Assembly (NCBI GenBank): GCA_019009955.1
Contig: CM032228.1
Coordinates: 226,302,501 to 226,366,500, forward strand
Reading direction: 5' to 3'
Length of the DNA stretch: 64,000 nucleotides
Source of the DNA: Riptortus pedestris
Taxonomy: Eukaryota > Arthropoda > Insecta > Hemiptera > Alydidae
Positions 54,727 through 64,000 of the stretch are shown here, one piece after another (the first letter of the stretch is position 1; each line of letters begins with the position of its first letter). A program made the translations under genes and the position numbers. The notes beneath the pieces are model-generated. The model was not told where the DNA came from, did not search any database, and saw only the letters and a list, made by a program, of their open reading frames with translations.

Positions 54727-56970
54727 GGGATTTTCGATCCACTGGCTTATAATACGGGTGTGACGATTTTTATTTCTCGGAACATTTCATTTCTATAGTA
54801 TACTTCTTTCAAGAGCTCTATTACCGTTCATTTATCATAAATATGTAGTTATGGAGGGAGATTTGTTTACATTATCTTTTGAATGATCTGTCTAATGTCA
54901 TGAGAGTAGTAGTTCTTGAAATTAGGGGCAAGGAGATGGAAGATCCCATGGACATTTGATTGGTGTTTAGTATATAAAGTAAGGGTTTCCTTGAAGATGA
55001 GGTTATTATGTAGTGGTATAGCTGTCGTTAAGATCATCCTGATAAAGCAGGAAATACGGGAAAAAGTGGAATATCTTTTGACCGTCGGCTACACATCTAA
55101 ACGAGCGGTAACATGAATGGAGAGATTGAACCCATATGTTACTGGTTGATGTGATGAACGTTAAACCCAAGCTTGTGTAAGCGTTCTTATCGGGAGTTTA
55201 AGTGTTCCCTCGTGTGCTGAGGATGAGCAGTCAGCATTCATGGCGGGCTAGCCATGTGGATGGAGACAAATTATAATGACCAAATGTCAGATACCATCAA
55301 GAACTAAACAACAGCAATTCCAGCCCCAATAGACGCGGATGTAAAAGGCGCGAGATCTTTATGAGCAATCTTGTCGCCGAATAAATTTCACGAGTACAGT
55401 TGTGCACCATTCACTAATTTTATAAAATTTAAAATGCTTGTTAAATCATTGTCAAATTGTTCTTAGACAATGTTTTCAAACTTTAACCAATCATTCAATG
55501 TAACGTTGATTATACGTAAAAAAACAAGTAACATGACCAATGTTGCAATTAATGTATAACAACTTATTTTATTCTACAGGCAAAAACTTTATATATCATT
55601 CGATTAACTTTATGCGGCAAACGCTAATAGTGACTGATTATTTATCGGTTACCACCCTATTGTGTGTCTAGGGATATTATTTAGTGAGTTGGTCAAAATC
55701 CCATTCCCTTTCAAAAATGTATTCCAAGGCTCAGTTATCCAACTGTATTACGATCATTGCTTTAACATTGATGACGAAACTGTGCTCCAAAAAGATTGTA
55801 ATAGTACCATAATAATTTAAAACAATGTAGTTTTACGGCACAAAAAAAAACAGTATGCAGACAGACAGACTCCTTCAAATAAAGGTGGTAATTGCTTGTT
55901 GTATGCAGTAGCTGTCTAAATGTTTAAACATCTCATTTATTTCTCAACCTGAAAACGAAACATATATGCGTGGGTGTGTGTGTGTGTGTTTCCTTCCTTT
56001 GATGAAGTCAATCGTGATAATTTCTGGGTTTTAACGGAATTCGTCGTTAGACTTGAGCCTTTTTGTCTAGTTCCAGCGTGACGTCTGCACGTATGTACGT
56101 ACGTTTCTCTCATAAGTAAAAAGAACAGCTGGACTTAAAATGTTGAAATTTTATATTTAAATTATGTTATAGAACACTTTTTGACCGGTGTATAGGACCA
56201 GAGATCACTTTCATCAAATGAAATAATTTTAGATGAAATGCAACCAAACATTTTGTTTATTTAATTCAATTGTAATAGGAAGTCATGCTGTGACTTCGCA
56301 TCAGATTCCTTCTATACTGTTATTTACACAATATCCAACATATCCTTCAGGTACGCGTACCTACTGGTTCAAAAAAGTTCCTAAACGCTGGTGAGTGAAT
56401 ACGCGGCATTTAACACGGTATAATTGGGACAAAACTTAAAAGAACTTGTAAAAGTGGCACTCTGAGAACAGATTGAGGCCAGCTCCCGAAATGAGCACCG
56501 ATTATGACCTCTTCAGCCATCAAATCAAAATAGACTACCTTACCTTTTTCATCGAGGAAACGGCGCGAGGAATTACGTGTAATGGTTCAAGTTGATCATT
56601 GAGAAAACGAGACAAATTCGCAATTTCCACAGTTTATCGGCACGATCCCATTAGCGGTACGGAAGCGTTGCGGGTTTAGTCTAGTCACTTGTAGGTGTTC
56701 ATAAAGTGTTGTTCTCTCCCTTCGCTTGTGAAACTCCTAATTAGCAGTACCTCATAATACAACATCAAGATATACAAATATACGTAACTAATTATCTACG
56801 TGTTTAGTCATGGAACACTGGCCGAGGCAATAGATATAATTTGGAACCAACAAACCTACATTAATTATCCTTATAATAAATATAAAATATGTTTTCTGTT
56901 TGCCAAGCGCGCTGACGTATCCGTCTTAATACTGTTGTAACGCATTAGAATTGTACGTAATGCCACGAGA
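54727..56970. other. No gene recognised
   Basis: A GC-richer stretch at 56340-56700 has, on the minus strand, a 31-codon open frame (TVEIANLSRFLNDQLEPLHV...) ending at AAAAAG/GTAAGG, a strong donor shape at about 56545. It is unassigned. A short TG run sits at 55972-55990. Confidence 0.35.
55620..55700 (-). mobile_element. SINE fragment, minus, diverged
   Basis: ATTTATCGGTTACCACCCTA, GTGTCTAGGGATATTATTTA and GTGAGTTGGTC resemble the SINE body in reverse. Weak. Confidence 0.4.
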
Positions 56971-56974
56971 TCAA

Positions 56975-57095
56975 AGGAATTCATTTATTGACCTTGCTAA
57001 ATAAAATCTTATTCCTCACTCTAGATAAATAATGATGACCGTAACCTGGATAAAACGTCCCGATTAACCGATAAATTGAACTTTAATAAAAAATA
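56975..57095 (+). mobile_element. SINE 3' part, plus, diverged
   Basis: TTCATTTATTGACCTTGCTA, AATAAAATCTTATTCCTCAC, ACCGTAACCTGGATAAAACG and TCCCGATTAACCGATAAATT follow the SINE body order. The head is missing. Confidence 0.45.
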
Positions 57096-57106
57096 AAGCG
57101 TAACAT

Positions 57107-57409
57107 TTAAACTCCATAGGAACCAAGCAGGAACACGTTGGAGTTGTAGGTTAGAGTATTGTTTTTTTTTTTTTTTGTTTTTTTTATATCCCAAACCCAA
57201 AATGAGAAAGTGGGACAGGCATAATAAAGTGACAGCCGCCTTGGGATCATTACGGGCAACATTATTACGGGGAAATCAAGATGCCTAGCCAATATTAAAA
57301 AGCAGTCCTTTTCAAAGCGTAACACGGCAGTACCTTGTCCAACAGGCAATCGGCCGTTTTTTATATTCAAGAGGAAAGGTAGAGGCCCAATGCTGAGCAG
57401 GTACTCCAC
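57107..57409 (-). other. Unassigned 100-codon open frame
   Basis: The plausible part encodes MEYLLSIGPLPFLLNIKNGR, LPVGQGTAVLRFEKDC and RHLDFPVIMLPVMIPRRL, in DNA richer in GC than its flanks. The last part runs into a T-rich tract. No family recognised, no splice sites confirmed; it may be a decayed exon or transposon piece. Confidence 0.2.
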
Positions 57410-57549
57410 GAGATTGCTACCGGTCTATTGTCATAAATGTTCTCACACACCTCATGCACATCCTAATAGCTTTTCGAGCAATTTCTCCAACTGAGGATAT
57501 AATCCCCAAGATGATAAGCAGAGCCCTTTATTAACTTATCGGCATTTTT

Positions 57550-57710
57550 TTGTTATTTATGATGGGCTGTCTACAGGTTACCAGCCTTTTCTAGCCAGGA
57601 TTTTATTTAATGAGCTCACCACTGAATAAATTCCTATTGCTCAGTTGAGGATCGAACTCACGACTCTAGTTTTAGCAAATGAGATTAAGATTAACGCTTA
57701 ATCTTAGCTG
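57550..57710 (-). mobile_element. tRNA-derived SINE, minus copy
   Basis: GGGCTGTCTACAGGTTACCA, GCCTTTTCTAGCCAGGATTT, TTTAATGAGCTCACCACTGA, TTCCTATTGCTCAGTTGAGG, ATCGAACTCACGACTCTAG (reversed B box) and GCAAATGAGATTAAG. Confidence 0.7.
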
Positions 57711-57719
57711 CCAGTACAT

Positions 57720-59490
57720 TGTTAGACTAGCAGATGTAGAAAATTATCCCTGTCAGATACAAAGACACGATTTCTTGAAAAAGCTTCATTCAAAGGTCAA
57801 GTTCCTTTATGCCCAGAAGGTGTAGGCTTTAATGTAAAGTAAAAGTAAATCTGTAAAATGTCTTTAATATAAAGTCTTTTATATATCCTTTAGAATGCAT
57901 CTGAATGAAATAAAAATGAATGTAGTCATCTTGTTGATTAAGCAATATCCCAAAATATCTGTACAACATTATTATATTTAACACTCACAACTCCCATTTA
58001 TTTGTTTGTATATTATATATATTGCTCTTGGGCTGTTATATTTTTATATTACTAGCTATATTGTTTTTATTTTTTTTTTCTTTATAATTTTGTTATTGAT
58101 TTTGTTTCATGATATTTGACTTTTGTAAAAGGCAAATCATCTGTTTTGTGGTGTCCATAAATAAATAAATAATTTCCACTCCCATTTCGCTATGTGAACA
58201 TCAGAACTTCCTGTTCACGAGAAGAACTACAATGCGTAGTTCAAAAACAATTTAACGTAATAATTATAATATTTTAATAAGGTGGATAACAAGAAATGCG
58301 AAAATTATGTAACCACTTCGCTTACTAATATTTGTTTCGGAACATTGGCCTAAAAGTCGAAAATTATTGTAGGGGAGAATTATTATAGTATGAAACCATG
58401 AAGATCTGGGGTTTGTACAAATATAAGGGTAGCTCCATGGTTTTAAATAGGAATAATTTAGAAGAAGCGAAGGGTTTGCTGTTATTTTTGTCAACTTCTT
58501 TGAACGCTCTTGATCCCGTTAGCTCGGTTATTGTACTTCCGGATAGACCGCGCAATAACTTCAAGAAATGCGGAGGACACCTAAAAATAAAATGAAGGGG
58601 TGACAGATAAATTGTAGGTTTCATCTCAGAAAAGGAGCTTCAAAAATAGGAAAATGGAACTGAAGCAGGATTATTTATGGAGGACGCAACGAAAATGTCC
58701 AAGGTTGAATAATTCTGTGAAGCAAATAATAAAAATATTAAGGTTCTTTTAATAGGAAAACATTCAATGCACTTCTGCTGAGAATATGAAAAACATTGCC
58801 GATACAACAATTCAGTACAATCATTTTGAACAGAATAATATATTCATATAATGCCTGGCTCAATTGATTATCTGAGTTTAACTCTAGTTTATATCAAGGA
58901 TTATTTTAATCCAGGTCCATCAGTATAAAAAGTTTACTTTTGAATTTTTATAACACAAAATAATGGGGAAATATATTATTAGAGTGAATATTTTGATATG
59001 TGCCTTTAGTCTCTTCTGAGAGAAACGTATGATCATGGATTGAGAGGCCTTTTTTATTGTATCCTCAATCTCAAATGTGTATATTTATACCGTATAAATT
59101 TTCCGATGAAGTAACAGAGTTATTTCTGTTTCAGTGACATCTGCGACGCTTTGGATGTACAGACGGGCCTAATGCCCGATTTGCTACCCTGCAGGTGTAC
59201 CTTCGCTGTGATAAGTGAGTTTTTAAGACCAACTGCAGTATTGGAAGTCTTGCCAATGTATAATTCGAATCTGTCTGGCCCATTTGTTTTGTTAAGGGTT
59301 TATAAACAAAGGTCGAACAATACATTTCCTAAAATAATGCGGTTGTATCGACGAGGACTCATGGAAGACTTTTACAATAATACAGCAGGATGGCGAAAAA
59401 TTGTTTTAGTTTGACTGGTAAAATTGGGGCCTCTCTGGAGAACCCAGAGACAGTGAATATGTTCAGCTTAACAATAAATGGTTCCGTCAC
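57720..59490. other. No gene recognised
   Basis: Open frames exist on both strands at 58264-58624 and 59131-59414, partly overlapping antisense, without family resemblance. TTTCTGTTTCAG at about 59126 looks like an acceptor but no partner donor is evident. Confidence 0.35.

Positions 59491-59493
<3 letters not shown>

Positions 59494-59530
<37 letters not shown>
59494..59530. repeat. (TA)n microsatellite
   Basis: An uninterrupted run of about 18 TA units. Confidence 0.95.
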
Positions 59531-59537
<7 letters not shown>

Positions 59538-59799
59538 TCATTGCGAATTTTTTCTCATTGCAATGTTTTGGAAGTCAACGTGGGGAAATAATAGGTTCTT
59601 AAAATCATATTTTTCGAATGTAAAACCATTAACCTAATGAACAGTCATCTTCGAGATTTGGCGGATAGATTTTTCGATTGACTCTAGATCTGCCTATGTT
59701 GAATTTTCTTTCAACGAGAACCAAACTGATTGAATATTTAATACATAAATGTGGTTGATCAGGAGATGGCGATAAACTGTAAATCGCTTATCTTGACAT

Positions 59800-59880
59800 T
59801 CAGTGGCAGAAAACAGAAGTAATAAAGAGAAGGAACGTTGAATTACAACTGTGCCGTTGAGCGTACAGGACAAATCGTTT
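59800..59880 (-). repeat. Inverted partner of 60735-60790
   Basis: The minus strand reads TTGTAATTCAACGTTCCTTC, then TCTTTATTACTTCTGTTTT. The plus strand at 60746-60785 reads TTGTAATTCAACGTTCCTCC, then TCTTTCCTACTTTTGTATT. A nine-base indel separates the preceding TTGTCCTG from this block. Confidence 0.65.
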
Positions 59881-60539
59881 GTCAACGGAAAACTGATTTT
59901 GATCCAATACTGTTAGATTTTGTATTTTTTAAACCGGATTTCCGTAGTAAAAGTCAGAAATAGGTATTAGACGAATAACATCGGTAATATCCCCATTCCT
60001 TGGGAAGCAATCCATTCATTAAAAGCTAAGCTGAACCTTATGTAACGTATTATTTCTCTATTATATTTTAGTAAAACGAATCGATATAAAAGTAGGAGTT
60101 AAGGAGAAATTGGCACCCCTGAGAGATGGTTGCGGGGGTGTTGCATCACTGGAAAGGTAGTGTGGCTGTTAACTCAGCACTCTACGTGTGGAAACGTACA
60201 AGACCTAATTCGCTCGCTATCGTTGCATATTCCAAGTACCAATTAGGGCACATCAACATTAAGTTATTGAACAAGGAAAAAGTACGTTACGCGGGGCTGC
60301 GAACACTTCCTACGTGGTGTCAATCAAGGACAAAGGAAGTCATCTGTATATTATATTCACTATTTTTCCCATAGTAAGAACTCTATTCACCCTTGCAATT
60401 CCAGCTGAACATGGGCTTATTCAGTGATATAATAAAGTAACATAAAGATTAGTTTTATATGAAACGTTTCTATATGGAGTCAGGTTTCAATAAATAAATA
60501 ACAGACTCATTTAAGAAAAAAATCAAGTTCTCAAAAAAA

Positions 60540-61705
60540 AAAAAAGTAAATGTTTTAATATTTAAATTTTGTTTTTAAATATTTAAGTTTTTGTGGCCTT
60601 ATTTTAATTTGTTTGGTTTTGGAAGCAGTTTGCAATGTTATAGTAGTTTTGGGTTCTGCCAATGTCAATGAACATCCTGACTGGATCGTGGAGCTATCTG
60701 TCGACAAATTAACTGCCATTGTTCGAAAGTATTTGTCCTGCACAATTGTAATTCAACGTTCCTCCTCTTTCCTACTTTTGTATTGTATTTTGGTCCCATA
60801 ATTCCAAGAAAGCCTATTTATAGTTTGCCACCTTTATATGAACGACCATAATGGTGTAGTTAACATTATCTGACCGTCGTTGGAAAAATCATATTCAATT
60901 TTCAGCAGCATGGTTTTACTCCAGATTCGGGAATGATGTGAGAATAAATTATTTTCCCCTGTCGCGTTATATCCAAATAGATTTCAAGCAATGATATGTG
61001 AGGGCAATTATAACCTTCAATGCTGTAGTAAGTAGTCCGTATTTGGTAATTTGTTCTATTATATTTTTATAAGGCCGGCTAATGGATGTTTACGTTTACG
61101 ATGGAGAAGTTTGTTATTAAACCATTGTGTATGGGTTACTTGATCACGTGAACTAAAAAATAAAAGTTGACAACCATCAAGCAATAGAAATTAACACAGC
61201 CCAACCATGGAAAGCTCTTGCAAGGGCTTTTCGACGATTAACCAGTAGCATATACAAATTTCACGTTTATATAATTGATAATACCAGAGAAAACAACCCA
61301 CTAGCTGAGGTGAGTGGCAATATTACTTTTGTTAGGTAAAAATTCATTCATTCTCCCTAGGATTAACAAGTTTCCTAATTTTGACCGAACTTCTCTATTA
61401 AAGTTACGCTGAAATGCCAATGTAAGTTCCAGTTACGTCGACTGGATAACATGTGAGGAGTTGATTTTGGAGATGAAACGGAGTATTTACAGCTTCTAAC
61501 TTGAGACATCAGAGTAGAAGTAGCCTAGGTATGTGAGTGCCAATTTGGAGCATAACCGTTACCACAGGTTTACTTGGATCTGTGAAGCTCCACTGGCTCA
61601 CATGACTGTATCCCAAGGCAGTTGCACAAGAGCAGCTATGTTGGCCCACTCCCAGTAGATCTTGCGCCGTCTCTACCTCTCTCTAGCTCTTAATTTCATC
61701 ATATT
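60540..61705. other. No gene recognised
   Basis: Holds the plus-strand open frame 60613-60801 (VLEAVCNVIVVLGSANVNEH... then LSCTIVIQRSSSFLLL). Its last part resembles the minus-strand frame at 59800-59880. Otherwise unremarkable. Confidence 0.35.
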
Positions 61706-61887
61706 ACAATCACCTAACCTAAACCTTTATTTTGCAATACTCCTTCCCAGAATATCACACAAGTAGATGTTCGTGATGTTCCCAAAAACACAAAATGCCG
61801 TATTGCAAGTTGAATGCCATAATTATATTTCCCATGAGGAACAAAAATCAATTTAATCCAATATCTAGACTCGCAAACATTACTTAC

Positions 61888-61989
61888 AACTTTATTAGGG
61901 TGAGACAGTATTGGACGCGCAAGGCTACACAGTCCGCTTCCTATGTGGAATTCGTGATTACGCAACAACACTGAGGTGAAAATATTCAT
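61888..61989 (-). other. Candidate orphan coding exon
   Basis: ATG at 61989 opens MNIFTSVLLRNHEFHIGSGL-CSLARPILSHPNKV, running to a consensus donor GTAAGT at 61887. This is what a first coding exon looks like. No homologue is recognised, and by chance such arrangements also occur in a region this size. Confidence 0.15.
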
Positions 61990-63464
61990 TAAGTCTTGCC
62001 TACTTATTCAGGTGATTTTCGATCGGCCAGTCTCCAAATGTTGAAGCCTACAATGAAAATTCATACTCACATACATTTCGTATTACCAGAGACAATTTTC
62101 TATTTTGCCTATATTTATTCACCCTATCGAACATAAGTAAAGCACTCTTATTATTTGAGAATCCGTAAACTAATTTGGTAAAGTCATTTAAGTTTTCACC
62201 TTGGATGATCAGTGAAAAAGTTTTGCATCCCGGTCAGAATGGGATTTTAAGCATAAGTGTAAATCATTTTTACTCATAATTTTAATGTCAAAAGTGGGAA
62301 ATAAAAATAAGTATTTTCTCTGGCAAAAAGTAAGAATAGCATTATTACATAGAGGATTTTTCTTTTTGTCTGTTCAGTTTGTTTCAGACGTTAATCTAAT
62401 TATTTGCACAATAATGCAATTATAGTTAGGATAAATAACGTTAAGAGATTTAACAGTGATTGTTTTTTTTTTTTTAAAGAATCTGTTAGAAAAAGTGAAT
62501 TAGATTGAACCACAGCACAACGAACTGTTCGTATCGATAGATCACTGAGACAGCTTGTCAAATTGAATCTTCGATATTGAGCCCCCAATTTCTTTTCCGG
62601 ATTCCAGAAAAACGATACTTACAATTACATAAAACATTCCGACCTTTCTTGCATAAGTCTCGAGCTTGCTTAAAGACCCGCGCGAGCTGTCAGTAACTAC
62701 ACCGGAAACCATGAACAACTTTCAGAGGCGAGAATTTACACACAAAAGTGAACGTATTCTGAATCACAAAAAGAGAAACATGCTTTACGGCTTGTATAAA
62801 CGGCTGCGGGGAGCCTATAGGGTTCAATAACATGGACAGGCCTGATTTCACTTCTTATTTTGCGAAGAGTTGCTTTTATTGATTTCAATTAACATCATTG
62901 TATGATATATTATTCATGGTTATTATCTACTCATTTTGGCCACTCATCATTTAACGGACGTAAATGCACGAGATTTGGCACGCATTCCTTCGTCATTATA
63001 CTTCATCATTCTCAGAAGATATTTCCGGAGTAATCATATTTCCCCGCAGTAGGGATGGTGTACCTGGAAACATTTTATAGATGGCACCATTATATCCTGG
63101 GAGAATTTAAGTACCTTTTTCAAATAAACCTCCGTCGGAACACTCAGTCACCTGGTCAGCTTTTTAATGATTTATCTATTTTCTAAGCTAAATATAAGTG
63201 AAATAATACTGGGCACTCCGGCTGATGAAATTACACAATTCAAAGCTTTATGCATAAAGTTTAAAAGATCATAAAACTACAGAAAATGATCTTTCATGGA
63301 CTAAAAATAACCCGTTTTAAACTTTAATTATTGTAGTTTATATGTGACGTTTCTTGTGCCATAACATATTGGACTAGTTAATCGTCTCAAGGTACTGAGT
63401 GATCAGTGGGGAAACGGACAATTGTCAAACAACTGAAGCCACACAACTCAATAAAATTTAACGT
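61990..63464. other. No gene recognised
   Basis: AT-rich with a GC-richer patch at 62660-62820. On the minus strand TATGTAATT/GTAAGTATCG at about 62615 is another donor-like site, unassigned. Confidence 0.4.
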
Positions 63465-63545
63465 GTAACTCCTGAGATTCGAACTGGGAATAGTTTTCTC
63501 AGGTGTCTAGAGCGTTATCTACTAGTCCTCCGTCCTCTCCAATAA
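63465..63545 (-). repeat. tRNA-like sequence (decayed tRNA or SINE head)
   Basis: The minus strand reads GACTAGTAGATAACGCTCTA (A-box-like) and CCCAGTTCGAATCTCAGGAG (B-box-like) at tRNA spacing. The T-arm stem is mismatched, so I do not call a working tRNA gene. Confidence 0.35.
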
Positions 63546-64000
63546 AAATCAATTTCCGAATTTTTTTTTAAATGAAATGTTTTTTAATCGTTTCGTGTCT
63601 ACGCTTTCATGGCTTACCCATAGGCCACCTGATGACAAAGAAAGGTGCAATGCAGTCACACGGCCGGAGTACAGCGAAAACCACACTGTGTCCCTGGTTC
63701 GCAGCTTAGTTTTAGAACAACTATTTCTACATCGTATGCCTGTTCGCGTATTCATAACCTTTTACAATATTGTGCCTTCAATACCGTTACAACACTCACG
63801 ACATTATCCGTAAATCGACAAAAGCTATAAAGTATGGAGATTATAAAAATGTTATCCAAACATTTTGTTGAGTAATAACATCTTATTTATTACTACAGGT
63901 TGTTGTGTGCTGTTGCTGTAATTGGAATGTCGTTATTTATAGTTTTGGGTTTTATACTTCAGCAAACTCTCATTTTTGCTTATGGGATTTTCTAATATAT

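Noticed and set aside
54530..54798. Open frames rich in IYIYIY and THTHTH
   Set aside because: They are translations of the TA/CA/GA microsatellite.
59359..59602. Open frames on both strands across 59494-59530
   Set aside because: Their length comes from the TA microsatellite.
63465..63545. Functional tRNA gene
   Set aside because: A- and B-box-like words are present, but the T-arm does not pair properly and no clean acceptor stem is found.

Overview
The window is strongly AT-rich animal nuclear DNA with spliced protein genes, GT/AG introns, many microsatellites and many decayed interspersed repeats. There are no operons, no bacterial or viral genes and no CRISPR array. The gene set (a BBSome subunit, casein kinase II alpha and a small leucine-rich-repeat protein) is metazoan. 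The look of the repeats reminds me of a crustacean such as a sea louse (caligid copepod), but that is recollection and is not demonstrated here.

Three genes can be rebuilt. (1) BBS2, minus strand, 12065 down to 1024 and running off the left edge: eleven coding exons join in frame into 614 codons plus two bases. The last stretch, about 85 residues in the human protein, lies outside. Its upstream region has a candidate RFX X-box. (2) Casein kinase II catalytic subunit alpha, plus strand, 18668-19726: an uninterrupted 352-residue kinase with all catalytic motifs, probably preceded by a 5' UTR exon ending at 16737. (3) An LRRC20-like protein, minus strand, 36713 down to 32452: four exons, 179 residues, all three introns in phase 1, with a poly(A) signal 44 bases past the stop. 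BBS2 and CK2 alpha are divergent; CK2 alpha and LRRC20 are convergent. No functional link between the three is apparent beyond linkage.

From about 37000 to 64000 I find no gene I can name. This part holds a tRNA-derived SINE family with at least a dozen copies in both orientations, a longer non-coding dispersed repeat (up to about 1 kb) with a palindromic 3' end, composite CA/TA microsatellites, a three-unit tandem repeat (44461-44820) and a promoter-like TATA region at about 45200. Several short open frames with splice-like borders at 56500-62000 remain unassigned.

The most unusual structures are the SINE family with a conserved stem-loop in its body, the palindrome-ended dispersed repeat, a roughly 150-base near-perfect palindrome at 13569-13725, a TA microsatellite enclosed by inverted repeats at 39526-39715, and a deleted hAT-like element at 558-990. 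I found nothing I can defend as a new biochemical system.
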